Program-made: the position numbers and the translations under genes | Notes under the pieces: model-generated | Databases searched by the model: none | What the model saw: only the letters and a program-made list of their open reading frames with translations | What the model was told of the DNA's origin: nothing | Assembly: GCA_008729055.1 (NCBI GenBank) | Contig: SDUX01000002.1 | Location: 4,863,874 to 4,927,873, forward strand | DNA from: Pyropia haitanensis | Lineage: Eukaryota; Rhodophyta; Bangiophyceae; Bangiales; Bangiaceae | Direction of reading: 5' to 3' | DNA: 64,000 nucleotides | Shown: positions 44,520 through 56,282 of the stretch, piece by piece | Position numbering within the stretch: the stretch's first letter is position 1 | How the letters are laid out: every line of letters starts with the position of its first letter

Positions 44520-47500
44520 CCGCTGTTTGACGTCAGGGCCTCGCTCGCCGCTGGCGTTGTCGGCGGGTGGCTGCTGGCGTTGGCGGAAGGGTTGCGCTCG
44601 CTACCGGCTCTGTCCTGGTGTGGCTGTTGGCTCTTTCATTGGGCGGTCGCTCTTTGACGTGGGGGTGACGTTTGCCGCCGCCGTTTTCGGCAAGTGGCTG
44701 TTGGCGTTAGTGGGGACGTGCCAATTGCCGCCGGCGTTGGAGGTGGGCAGGTTCTGGTGCTGTCACATTGCGGCATCTGCGCGCGGGGGCGTGCTGTTCG
44801 CCGCTGGCGTTGGTAGTGGGCAACTGCTGGCGTTGCCACGGTCGTGGCCCTTGCCGCCCGCTTTGGCTGAAGGCAGCGGCAGGTGACAGTGGGGGAGTGG
44901 CGCTTGACGTGGGTGCTGACGCTTGGCGGCCGCGCTTCAGTGGCTGAGCGGCTCTGGCCGCAGGCGTTGGCGGCTGGCGGCTGCTGGCGCTGGCATGGGG
45001 GTCGCGCTTGCCGTAAGCTTTGACTGCAGGCGGCTGCTGGCGTGGTCAGCGGGCAGCCGCGGATGGGAGAGGGGATGACGCTTGCCGCAGGCGTTGGCGA
45101 CTGACAACTGCTTGTGCTTGCTGGGGTGTGGCGTTTGGCATCGCTGCTGGTGGCGGGTGGCCGCTCGCATTGGCGGAAAGGCGGCGCTCATCGCGGGCAT
45201 TCGCGACGGGCGGCGTCTTGGCACGGGCGTGGGAGTGCCTCTCACCGGCGGGTCTGGCTGCGGGCGCATGCGAGCGATGGCTGCGGCTTGGCGCGTTGCG
45301 TCGCGGCTTGTGGCGGGCTTCTTCTGGCGTTGGCAATGGCGTGGCGCTCGCCGCTGGCTTCACCGTCTGGCGGCTCTTGCGTTTGGCGGCGGGCGGCCAA
45401 GTCTTGGTGTGGGGGCTATGCTTCCCGTGGGAGTTGACGGCCGGCGGCTGTTGGCGTTGGCTGGGGGGTGCCGTTTGCCGCATTGTTTGCGGTTGGGCGG
45501 CCGCCGGCGTTGTCCAAAGGCGGTAGCTGTTTGGTGCTGGGTTGGTGCCTGCTGCTGGCGTTTGCAGTAGATGGCTGCTGGCGCTGGCCGCGGGGTGGCG
45601 CTAGACGTCAGGGTTGACTGCAGGCAGCCCTTGGCATTCGCGAGGGGGAGGCGGTTTTTGTCGGTGTTGGCTCTTGGCTGCTGCTGTTTGGCAGGCGAGC
45701 GGCGCTGGACGTTGGCGTTGGTGGCGGGCCGCTGGCGGCGCTGGCGGGGGACTGGCCGTCGCCGCCGGTGTATGTCGCTGGCGGCCGGTATTGGCGTCTT
45801 TCTTGTCAGCGGGTGGCCACGGTGTCGCGTCCGAGTCGGTTCGCTGGGCATGAGGTTCGCTCCCGTGGCTGGCATTGACGGCGGGGTGGTCGCTGCTTGG
45901 CGGCAGCGTGGCGCTGCTTGGCATGGAGCTGGTGCTTGCCGCCGGCTTTGACGGTTGGCGCCCACCGTTTGGTGTCTGCGTGGCGCTGATTGGCATCTTG
46001 CTGGCGGTCGCCACTGGCTTTGACAACCGGCCGGTGCTGGCGTTGGCGTGGGTGCGGCCCTCGCTGCCGGCTCTGGGGGTGGGCGGCTGCTGGCGGTGGT
46101 GGAGGGGTGGCGCTTGCCGTCAGTTTTGGCGGCAGGCAGCAGCTTGCGTTGGCGGGGGTGTGGGACTTGGGGTCGGTGCTGGCGCCCGGCTGATGCTGTT
46201 TGGCGGGGTAGCGCTCGCCGCGGACTCTGCCGTCGGGCAGGCGCTGGCGTTGCCAGTGGGTGTCCGCTGTTTGGCGTGGGGGTGAGTCTCGCCGCCAGCA
46301 GTGATGGCGGGCGGTTGCTGGCAACGTCTGGTCGGTAGCGCTCGACATTGCTGTTGGCGGCGAGGTGCTGCCAGCGTTCTGTCGATGTGAGCGCCGGACA
46401 GCTGCCTTTTGGTTGGGTCTGCGGCGCTCTCCGCCGGCGATGGCCGCGGGCGGCTGCTGGAGTTCGTGGCAAGGTGGCGGTTGTCGTCGGTGTTGGCGCC
46501 CGGCGGCTGCCCTTCAATGAGTATGCGGCGCTTGGCGCTGGCGTTGGCGTGGGGCGGCTGCAGGTGCTAGTGGGGGGGTGGCGCTCGGTTCTGGCTCTTG
46601 CGGCTGGATGCTGCTGGCGTTGGACGTGGGGAAGTGCTCGCTGCCGGCTGCGCCGTCCAGCAGCAGCTGCTCGCGTTGACGGCGGGCGACCGATGCTAGA
46701 CGTGGGGCTCAAGCTCGGCGCTGGCATTGGCCGCGGGCGGTCCTAGGCCTTGGCGGGCGGGTGGCGCTTGCCGCCAGCTCTGGCGGCGGGTAGCTGTCGG
46801 TGATGTCAGCGGACGGCCACTGCTTGGCGGGGTGGTGGCGTGCACCATCCGGTTTCGCAGCAGGCAGCTGCTGGCGTCGGCACGGGGGTGTTGCTTGGCA
46901 TCGACTTTGCTTGCGGGCGGTTGCTAGCGCTCACAGCCGGCGGCCGTTGTTTGTCGGTGGGGTGGCCCATGCCGCAGGCGTCGGCGGCGGGCGGCAGCTC
47001 GCATTGGTGTGGCGGTGTCGTTTGTTGCCGGCCTTGCCATCCGACGGCTTCTGGCGTGGTCAACAGTAGGCCATTGCTTGGCGTTGGAGTGATGCTGGCA
47101 GCCGGGTTTGCCGGCCGGTTTGAAATTGTCGTTGAGTCTGCACCGGTGGCAGCTGTTCGGCTGGTGGACGGTGCCCGTCGCCAGGTTTTGCCGTCGGGTA
47201 GCTGTTGTCGATGTAAGCGGGCTGGCGTTGGTTGGCGGGGGGGGGTGGAGCTTGCCGTCGGCGTTGGCAGCGGGTAGCTACTCGCCGATGCAGGGCATTG
47301 GGGCTTGGCGCTTATGTTGACAACGGGCGGCTCCTCTGTATTGTAAGAGCGGCGCTTCACACTGGTGTTGACGGCGGGTGGCTGGTGGCGGTGGCGGGGG
47401 CGTGGTCATCGCCGCTGGCGTTGGCGGCAGGCAGCTGGTGGTGATGGCGGGGGGATGCCGTTCGCTGCCAGCTTCGACGGCAGGCGGCCACTGGCGATGG

Positions 47501-47640
47501 CGGGGGGCTGGCTCTTGCCGCCGGCGTTGGTACCGGGCGCCGGCTGGCGTTGGTAGGGCGACGGTGCTTGCCGATGGCTCTTCCCCGCGAGTGGCTGCTC
47601 GCGTTGGCAGCGGCCGGCCGCTGGCTTTGGCCTTGGGGTG
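44520..47640. repeat. Degenerate minisatellite block 2 (about 60-bp unit)
   Basis: About 3.1 kb of head-to-tail, strongly diverged units of about 55-65 bp. Core words are GGGCGGCTGCTGGCGTTGGCG-like followed by GGGTGGCGCTTGCCGCCGGC-like. Cores can be placed at about 44563, 44689, 44750, 44815, 45025, 45095, 45151 and 45209. Long open frames through it (for example 455 codons on the minus strand) merely reflect the period being close to a multiple of three. Confidence 0.75.
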
Positions 47641-49268
47641 ACGCGCTTAGCCGCCTTTGGTCCGCCAGGGGAGGAGGTGGGGAGGATGGACGAGACCGGC
47701 GGGAAGGTGGAGGCTGGGCCCGAGGCCGCGCGGCCAGCCGGATGGTGGAGTGACCCGCGGGGGTGGGCGTCCTGTTGCGTCGTTGGAGCCTTCAGAGGGG
47801 GTGGGCCACGCGTGTGTGTGTTTGGCGCCAGACTACTGACGAGGCAGAGTGGCGTGGTGGTGAGTCGCTGTGGTGTTGCGCGCGTGTGGGGATGGTGACA
47901 GGTGGTTGGACGAGCGAGGTTTTTCTTTTCTTTGTTGAGTGTGGGGTGTTGTTGACAGGGGTTGGTATGGACGGGTGCGTGTTTGTCGAGGCGGTTTGTG
48001 TGGCGAGTTGCTGGGTGGTGTGGCAGGTAGGTGGATGGGGAGGGTGGTGAGCGCGTGACAAGGGTAGCGTGTCCGCATGGGAGGGTGGGTTGGGTGGGCT
48101 TTGTCCTCAAGTTGGTTTTGTGCGTGCGGATGGGAACCGAGAAGGCACCTTGCCCTCTGGTTGCCACGCGCGGTCCCCATTCCACTTGCTTTGCACGCAC
48201 CAGCAGGCAAACGGAAACGTCGGGTTGACGACGCGCCCCGCGGGACCAACGGGCGGGCGACATGGAGCGGGGGGGCGTTGGTGCCATCAGATCGCCCCGC
48301 AACGCACCGCGGCCACTGGCGGCGGCATTGGCGGTGCCGCCGCGACCGCCGTGCGCCGCCAACGCCCACCAGCGGGGGCGGCGGGGAACGGGTTGGGGTG
48401 CGCTGCTGCCGCGCGCGCGCCCGCCCGCGACGCGACGCGACGCGCAGGGCGGCGGGCGGATCCGCTGCCGCCCCCCCGCCGCGGCGGGTGCGGCGTGCGT
48501 GTCTCCCCCCCTGTGGCGGCCACGCCGTTGGTCGGTGCGCGTGGAGGGACGACGGGAGTCGGACCGCTGGCGGTGGCGGGCCGCGAGTGCGGATGGGGCG
48601 TGGCGGGAGGCCGCGGCGGCGACGGGCCGACGCTGCCGTCGGCGCGTGGCGGCATGTCGGTGGGGCGGCGTGCGGCCGACGCGCGGGCGGCGTGTCCCGC
48701 TCTGCGCTGGCGTCGTCTGCGCGTCGCGCGCGGCCGGCGCGCGCGGGCCGGCACGCGCCGTCCCGCGCGGCCGCCGTCCGCCGCATCGTCCGCCGCCGCC
48801 GTTGTGGCGGCGGTCCCTACTTTGGATTTCCCCCACGCCCACCAGCCGGCAGGTGGACGCGTCCTTTGGTGAAAACCGGACGCGCGGGAGCGGCGAAAGT
48901 TTGGTGGGTGGCGGCCGCGGCGGAGGGCGACCGGATTGGCGGGCGGCCGCGCCCGGCCGCGGGGTCTGCCGTCCGCCCGCGCGCGCCGTCTTGGCGCCCA
49001 GCCCACACCCCCCCCCACGATTGGGGGTGTCGCTCCCCGCCGGCCGACCGCGCGCACGGCGGGCGCTCGCGCCGACGGCGTTCCCCCTCTCCCCTTTTCC
49101 TTCCCCCCTCTTTTCTTTGTGGTACCTTACCCCCCGCCGTCGATCAGCCCGTGCCACCCTCTTCCTGTCACCGTCGCCGGGCGGTTCCTCCTTCCCTTCC
49201 CCCCCCCCACCCCCCCCCCCCCCCCCCCCCCCCGCCCTGTTGCTGCTGGGCGCGCCCGCCGCGGCGCC
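47641..49268. other. Region upstream of CTR9
   Basis: Should contain the CTR9 promoter and 5' leader. About 47810-48130 is T/G-rich on the plus strand and clearly different from the repeat block to its left. 48200-49000 is GC-rich with no accepted ORF. A poly-C run of more than 20 nt lies at about 49202-49233, only some 35 bp before the CTR9 start codon. Confidence 0.5.
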
Positions 49269-51041
49269 ATGGCGGCGCCCGCCGCCCTCCCGCCCGGCAC
49301 GGTGCTGGTACCGCTGCAAGGCTCCGCCGACGTTGTGGCGGTAACCCCCACCGCCGCCGCCGCGGCCGACGCGCTCGACATCATCGCGCTGCTGCGGGTG
49401 GAGACCGCGCCGCGGCGGGCGTGGCTCGCCGCCGCCCGCCTCCTCGCCGCCGTCGGCCGCCCCGCCGCGGCGGTCGCCGTCCTCGAAGCCGCCCACGTGC
49501 CAGCCGTCGACGGGCCACTGTCACGGGGCGAAGCCGCCGCCGCCGCCGCCGCGGCGGCGGCGGCGGTGGGCACCCCCACGGGCGGGTCGGCCGCCGCGGT
49601 GGCGCCGCGGGTGGGCACGCTCGCCGCCCTCGGCGGCGCGCACATCCTCGCCGCGGCGCGGGCAGGGGCGGGCACCCCCGCCGCGGCGGCGGCGCTCGGC
49701 CTCGCGCGCGCGCGGCTCACGTCTGCGCAGAGCGTGGACGTGAACGCGGCGGCGGTGTGGGAGGCCAAGGGCTGGTGCTACCTCCTCGAGGGGGACCGCG
49801 GCATGGCGCGGTCCGAGTTTGCCAACGCGGTGGATGTGGGCAGCGGGGGGGTCGGCGCGCTGCTCGGCGCCGCGGCGGCGCTGCTCGACGCGCACCCGCC
49901 CGAGGGGGGGGGGGGAAGGGCCCGCCGGGGGGGGGGGCGGGGGGGGGGGGGACGACGCCGACGCCGCCGCGGTGGGGCTCCTCCAGCGTGCCCTCGCGGG
50001 GTGGGTGTGCCCGCCGGGCGCGTGGACCGCCCTCGCCGCCGTCGTTGGCCGCCGCGTCGCGGCGGCGCCAACGGCCGCCGCGGCCGCCGCGGCGGCGGCG
50101 GCGGCCAAGGCGCTCGCCATCCGGGCGGTGGCGGCGGCGGCCCCCCCCCCCCCCCCCAAGCGGCCGGCGCCCCCCCCCCCCCCCCCCCATCCGCGCAGGC
50201 GGCGAATGGGGAGGCCTCCCCCCCCCCCCCCCCCCACCCGTGGCGGCGGGTACCCCCCCCACCCCCCCTCCCGGCGGTGGCGGCCGCCCCCGTGACGCGG
50301 TCGAAGCGCTCCTCGTTGCCGCCGCCGCGCACGCGGCCGACGGCACCGCCCGTGGCGTGCGCGTCGCGGTCGCCGCGCTGCGGGCGGCGGTCGGCCGCGG
50401 CGGCGGGCGGGACCCGCGGGTGCTCGCCCTCCTCGCCGACACGGCGCTCCGCGCGGGGGATACGCCCGCGGCGGCGGCGCTCGCCGGCCGTGCCGTCCGC
50501 GCGCTGGCGGCCGTCGGCCGTGGTGACGATGGCGGCGGCGGCGGGGGGGGGGGGTGGGGGGGGGGCGGCGGGGGGGTGGTGGGGGGGGGGGGGGGGGCTG
50601 GGGGGGGGGGGATGGGGATGGGGATGGGGGTGGGAGTTGGGGGGGGGGGGGGGGGGGCGCCGGTGGGGGGGGGGGGGTGGGGGTGGGGGCGCCCCGACGG
50701 CCGGCGCGCCGCCAGTGGCCGCGGTGACGACGGCGGCGGGCGCGGCGGTGGCGGCCGAGGTGGGTGTCGTCCGCGCGCGCACCGCGCACGCGCAGGGGCG
50801 GCTCGGGGTGGCGGAGGTGCTGTACGCGGCGGCGGTGGGGGTGGCCACCGGTGGGGGGGAGGGGCTGGCGGCGGTGGCGGCGGCGGTGGCGGTGGCGGCG
50901 CGGCGATGGCGACGGCGGCGGTGAACTTGGCACGCCTGCGCCTCGCACGGGGGGTGGAGGCGGAGGACGGGCCGGCAGGCGCGGCCGCGACGGTGGCGGT
51001 GCTGGAGCGGGTGCTCGCCGCCGGCGGCAGCGGCGGCGGCA

Positions 51042-51089
<48 letters not shown>

Positions 51090-53307
51090 ACGCCGAGGCG
51101 CGCCGCGCTCTTGGCGTCCTCCTCTCCCGCTGGGCGGCGGCGACGGAGGCGGCGGCGGGCCCCGCGGACGCGGCCGCCGCCGCCACCGCCGCCGCCGAGC
51201 CCGACGCGGCCGCCGCCAAGCGGCTTGCCGGCATGCGCCGCCGGGCGACGGCGCTGCTCGGTGAGGTGCTCGGCGTGCCGGTCGCCGGCGGCGGCCTGCC
51301 GCCGCCACCCACGGGTGGCCCGCCCGACGCGCTCGACGAGGTGCCGTCGCTCGTCGAGTATGGGCGGCTGCTGGAGGAGGGCGAGCCCGCCGCCGCGCAC
51401 GACGCGTACCGCCGCGCGCTGCGGGTGCTCGTCCGTCACGCGCGGGGCGGCGGCGACGCGGACGCGTCGGCCGACCGCGTCGGCGGGGACGCGCCGGCGG
51501 TCAAGGCCACGGCCGACGCCGCGGCGGCCGCGTGGGTGGACGACGGCACCACGCGGGTGACGCCCGGCCTGCGGTGCAACCTGCTGGCGCTGGGCCTCCG
51601 GCTCGGCCACGCCGACACGCTCGCCGCGACGCTCGCCGCCGCCACCGACGACGCGCGGGTGGCGGTCGGCATGGACGCACGCTGGACGGCCCGCGCGGCC
51701 GCCAGTGCCACCGACGCGGATGGGGACGTGGCGATGGCCGACGGGGCCGCCAACGGGGGCGGCCGCCACCCCGGCACGCCGCCGCCGCCGCCGCCGCCGC
51801 GCGCGCGCGCTCCGCCGCCCCCCCCCGATGTGGCGGACCTCCTCCGTGACGAGGTGCTGCTGCTGCCGTCGTGTGTGGCGCTCGCCGTCAACGCCGCGGC
51901 GGTCGCGCTGGCCGGCGGCCGCGTCGGCGCCGCGACGCGCCTGCTGCGCGCGCTGCTCGGCGCGTCGCCGGCGCTGGTGCCCGCGCGGCTGCTGCTCGCC
52001 GACGCGCTCGCCCGCGTCGGCGACGCGGCGGGCGAGCTCGGCGCCCTCCGCACCGCCGTTGACGCGGCAACGGCGGGCCCACCCGCCGGCGGCGGCGGCG
52101 CGCCGCCACCGCCGCCGCCGCCGCCGCCGCCCGCGGCGGCGACGCTCGCGGAGCGGGGCCTCGCGGTCGGCGCGCTCGTGCGCGGCCTCCGTGCCCGCGG
52201 GGAGCTCAAAGAGGTGCAGTCCCTCCTCGAGGCCCACATGCGCCTCGACGACGCGGGCGGCGTGGCGGTCGCGGCGTTTTACCTCGGCTGCGTCGACGGC
52301 CTCACCCGCGACCGCCGCGGGCGGATGCTGGACCGGGCGGCGGTCGGCGCGGCGCGGCTGCTCGGCCGGGAGCCCCGCAACGCGGCCGCCGCGCTCGTCG
52401 CGGGCGTCTACCTCGCGCACGTCCGCCGGCTGCCGGCGGCACGGGAGGTGCTCGCCGAGGTGCGAGGGGGGGGGGGGGGGACGCCGTCGCCGCCGCGGCG
52501 GGCGTCAACCTCGCGCACGTGCTGCTGCTGCAGGCCGATGAGGCGCGCGCCGCGGCGCGGCGGGCAGCGGGCGGTGGCGGCGGCGGCGGTCGACCGGGCG
52601 GCGGCGGCGGCGGTGGCGGCGGCGGCGGCGTCGGCGGCCGCGCGCTGGGCGGCGGCGGCGGCGGCGGCGGCGGCGGCTCCACCCCCGAGGCCGCCCGCCG
52701 GCTGTACAACGAGGCGGCCGACCTCTACGCCGCCGCCGCGGCGGGGCTGCCCGCCGCGGCCGACCTTGCCGCCGTCACGGGCCGCGCGCTGCTCGGCGCG
52801 GACCGCCCGGCCGAGGCGGTCGTTGCGTTTACGGCGGCGCTCCGGCTGGCGCCGTGGGCGCCCAGCCACGTGTACAACCTGGGCATGGCGCTCGAGGCGC
52901 GCGGCCACGCGACGCTCGACGCTGCCGCGGGCGGGCGCGACATTGGCCGCGCCGGCCGCGGCGGCGGCGTCGGCGGCGGCGTCGGCGTCGGCGGTGGTGC
53001 CGGCGCCGGCGCAGGCGGCCACCCCCAGCTGGGGCTCCCCCGCGGCCCCGGCGGCCGCCGGCTGCTGCCGTCGCAGCTGGTCGCCGCCGCGATTGCGGAC
53101 TATGAGCTGGCGCGGGGCCTCCTCGGCCGCGTCGCGACCGTCGGCGGCGGCGTCGGCCCCGCCGCCGCCGCGCACGGCAAGTGGCTCCACCGCGCGCGCG
53201 GCGCGGCGGTGGTTGTCCGCATGGACGCGGAGGAGCGGGAGGAGGAGGCGGAGCGGCGGCGCGCCGACGCCGCCCGCCGCCGCGCCGAAGCCGCCGCCGC
53301 CGCCGAG

Positions 53308-53342
<35 letters not shown>

Positions 53343-54512
53343 GGCGCGCGAGGAGGAGCGCCGCGTCGCGGCGGCAATGGCGGAGGAGCTCGCGCTCCGC
53401 GAGCGCGCCGCCGCCGAGGCCCGCGAGGCCCGCGAGCGGCGTGGCGGCAAGGGCCGCGCCGCCGCCGCCGCGGCGGGCGACAGCGGCAGCGATTCCGACG
53501 GCGGCGGCGGCGGCGGCAGCGGCGGCGGCGGCGGCGGCGGCGACGGGTCGTCGGACGGCGGCGCGGCCGCGGCGGCGGCGCCGCCGCTGCGCGGCCGTGG
53601 CCGCCGCCGGCCGGCCGCGGCGAGGGGCGGCCGCGGCGGCGGCCGCGCCGCGGCGGCGGCGGGCCGCAAGGAGCGGCGGCCGCCGCGGCGGGGCGGCGGC
53701 CGCGGCCGTGCGGCGGCCGCGGTTGACAGCGACGCGACGCCATCGTCCGACGACTACTCGGCGCCGTCCGTGGGGGGAGACAGCGCCGCGTCGGGCCGGT
53801 CGCCGCCGGCGAGGGGGGACAGCAGCGACGGCGACGATGGCGGGCGGGTGCCCATCCGGCGTACCCGCCCGGGGGGGGGGGGCGGCAGCGGCAGGGGCGG
53901 CGCCGGTGGTGGTGGGGGTGGCAGCGGCAGCGACGGCGGGGGTGGCAGCGGCAGCGACTCGGGCGGGCGCTCCCCGCCGCCGCCGCCGCCGGCGCGGCCG
54001 GCGCCGCTGCTGCGCAAGCGGGTCATCTCGGTGCCCGACGAGGAGCTGGGCGACGGCAGCAGCGCCGGCAGTGACGCGGCGGGTCGAGCGGCGGCGGCCG
54101 GGGGCGGCTCCCCCGCGGCGGCGGGCAGCCCCGCCCGGCAGCGGGCCGGGAGCCGCGGCGACAGCAGCGACGGGAGCCCGCCGGCGGCGCTCGTCACGCC
54201 CGCGCCGGCCGGCCGCAGCGACGGCGGCGGGCGGCGCGGCGCGTCGGCGTCGGCGTCGGCGTCAGCGTCGGCGTCGGCGTCGCCGCCGTCCCCTGGGGGC
54301 GGGGGGGGGGGGGTGGCGTCAAGCGCCCGCGCAGCAGCGCCGCCGCGTCGGACGACGACGGCTCGGACGCGGGGGGGGGGGGGGAGGGGGGGGCGGCCGA
54401 CGCTGCCGACGCGGGCGCGGGCGGCGGCGGCGGCGACGGCGGCGGCGGCGGCCGCGGCTCACCGACGCTGTCGTCGCCGCCGCTCAAGCGCGCACGCGAG
54501 GAGCGTGACTGA
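49269..54512 (+). CDS. CTR9: CTR9-like TPR subunit of the PAF1 transcription-elongation complex
   Basis: Predicted nuclear scaffold of the PAF1 complex, which accompanies RNA polymerase II and supports histone modification. ATG 49269 follows a C-rich leader. The N-terminus has the CTR9 layout: VLVPLQGSADVVAV, DIIALLRVETAPRRAWL, then the diagnostic KGWCYLLEGDRGMARSEF. TPR-like helices follow through about 53200, including AFYLGCVD, VNLAHVLLLQADEA, LYNEAADLYAA and PSHVYNLGMALEARG. The tail matches CTR9: a Glu/Arg/Ala coiled coil (MDAEEREEEAERRR, about 53221-53450), Ser/Asp-acidic stretches, LLRKRVISVPDEE and a basic end LKRAREERD with TGA 54510-54512. The frame changes at G/C tracts near 49905-49955, 50145-50190, 50535-50690, 50860-50900, 52468-52480 and 54300-54312. 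Poly-Gly linkers inflate it to roughly 1700 residues, against about 1100-1200 for most homologues. Assignment rests on order of motifs. Confidence 0.76.
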
Positions 54513-55054
54513 GGGGGAGGGGGGGGGGGGGGGGGGGGGGCGCGCGGGCGGGCGTGGGCGCCCGCCGCGGCCCGCGCCGGCGCCGGCCGTTGGGGGACGA
54601 CGCCGCGCCGCGGCCGCCGCTGGGTGCTGCCGAGGACGGCGCCGCCGCGGGCGGCTGCGCGGGCGTCGCGGACACAGGTGCAGACAGCCAGAGAAAAAGG
54701 AAAAAAAAGGGGGCGCCCCTTTTACGCGCCCCACGGGTGTGGCCTGGTCTTGACCGCTGTCTCCTCCGCTCCCCCCCCCCGGCAGGCTCGTGCTGGCCGG
54801 AAGGACCGCCCGCTTGGCGCCACCCACCCACCCTTGACGCCGGTGGACCCGCGGACGCCGCCCCCCCCCCTCCTCGGTGCCGTGGTCCCCTCCGGCGTGC
54901 CTCCGCCCGTGCGTGGCACCGCCTCCCCCTCTGCGTGGTACCGCGTCCCCGTCTGCGCGGCGCCGCGTCCCCCGCTGCTTGGCGCCGCGTCTCCATCTGC
55001 TTGACGCCGCGTCCCGCCAGCTGCACGCCGCGTCCGCTGCGCTGCCGTCCACCC
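54513..55054. other. Spacer between convergent CTR9 and TIM17 genes
   Basis: Begins with G-runs (54514-54540), then GC-rich sequence and a 22-bp minisatellite. Presumably contains both 3' ends. No gene. Confidence 0.55.
54914..55025. repeat. 22-bp minisatellite, about five copies
   Basis: Units at 54914-54935, 54936-54957, 54958-54979 and 54980-55001, plus a diverged fifth, with consensus TGGCGCCGCGTCCCCCTCTG followed by CG or CT. Located between the two convergent stop codons. Confidence 0.85.
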
Positions 55055-56282
55055 CTAATAGTTTGTCGCCCCCTCCTTGCCCGCCGCCCACTTGCCGACG
55101 CTCGCCAGCCCATCGTCGGCGCCATCAGCGGCGGCCGACCATCCCCCCCCCGGTGTCGCGGCGGCGCCGCCGGCGGCGACCGCCCCCCCCTCGGCCGCCT
55201 CCCGCTTGGCGGCGGCCATCGCGGCGGCGAGCTCCTCGCGCCCCCCCTCCATGCCCGCCTCGGCCGGCGGCACGTCCGCGAGCACCCGCACCATCAGGAT
55301 GCCCATGCCCTCAATCAGCGCGAGCAGCACCCCCCCCACCGCCGCGCCGCGCAGCACCGCACGGCCACCCTGCCGCGCGGCGAGCAGGCCGCCCGTCGAC
55401 GCGCCCGCGGCGATCGAGTTGAACGGGTCCTCCACGCCGCGGATGCCGACGAGCGCGCAGTCAAAGGTGGAGAAGAGGCCGCCCCAGACCGCAAAGCTGC
55501 CGCCCAGGACGGGCACGCGCAGCTTGACCGCGTCGACGGCGCCGCGGAAGCGCGCGCCCGCGGGGGACGACCGCGCGCCCTTGATCGAGTGCCAGATGGT
55601 GCCGCCAATGGCGCCCATGGCAAAGGCGCCGCCGACATCTGGGGGGAGAAAAGAACAAAAAGCAAAAAAAAACAGCGCGTCCGGAAGCGGGGGACACACG
55701 CACGAGCACCGCTTGTTCGGCCGTACGAGCAGGAAAAAAAAAAGACCAACCGTCAGCTCATGCGCGTGTGGCACAGCCTCATTCGGAGCCGCAAGACCCT
55801 ACCGGGTACCCTCGAGGGAGCGCGCGACTGGAAACCCAGGCGTGGCGTCCATCAAGGGGTCCAGCGCGCCACCGCCCACCGCAGGCCACCCGCGGACCGC
55901 TGCAGCAACTACTGCCCCCAACGACAGGCCGGCAAACCTCCCGCGCTGGTGCGGCGTCGGTCGCCACACCCAACGGTAAGGTGGCACCAACCCCTAGCAC
56001 AGGGGCGGCGTCGCCCCCACATCAGCAGGCCACCGCCACGGGTCCCTACCACGGCAGAGCTTCAAGCAAAGTGGAAGTGGAAACCGAATAAATAAAAAAA
56101 CGCAACACCCTCCCTCACACCACGCCCACCAGCGGCAGTGCCCCTCCGCCACGACGGGTTGGCGGTCTAGGACGACCCGACGGCGGCGGGCCAGCGCCAG
56201 CGCCACCACCCCGCCAGCGGATCAACGTACCGTCAATGATGCGGTGGGGACATGGCTCCCGCTTGTGGTCCACGTCTTGCAT
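55055..56282 (-). CDS. TIM17: Mitochondrial inner-membrane translocase subunit TIM17
   Basis: Core channel component of the TIM23 preprotein translocase. Two exons: 56231-56282 (start ATG read down from 56282) and 55055-55638. The intron of 592 nt has donor GTACGT and acceptor CCCCCAG behind a T-rich tract, phase 1. Splicing recreates [18 protein letters not shown] across the junction, the most conserved stretch of the family. The product is 211 residues: Cys11 in REPCPHR and Cys78 in FSTFDCALV (positions of the conserved disulfide in yeast Tim17), four glycine-rich hydrophobic segments, [13 protein letters not shown], and [20 protein letters not shown]. An Ala/Gly-rich tail follows. There is no frame break, unlike neighbouring CTR9. 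The ORF upstream of the acceptor is intron, so the 55774 Met is not the start. Confidence 0.96.

Noticed and set aside
43287..44657. 456-codon plus-strand frame with a protein-like C-terminal part
   Set aside because: Some segments look protein-like, but its last part runs into the minisatellite and no family or start can be supported.
45360..46727. 455-codon minus-strand frame
   Set aside because: It runs through the 60-bp minisatellite; the open frame follows from a period close to a multiple of three.
48077..54508. Single 2143-codon frame across the CTR9 locus
   Set aside because: Only its middle part is the CTR9 frame; the first 1.2 kb and the part after about 52475 are out of frame with the conserved motifs.
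55055..55774. TIM17 starting at the Met at 55774
   Set aside because: The first 46 residues are intron; the true first exon, with [10 protein letters not shown] and a matching phase-1 splice, lies at 56231-56282.
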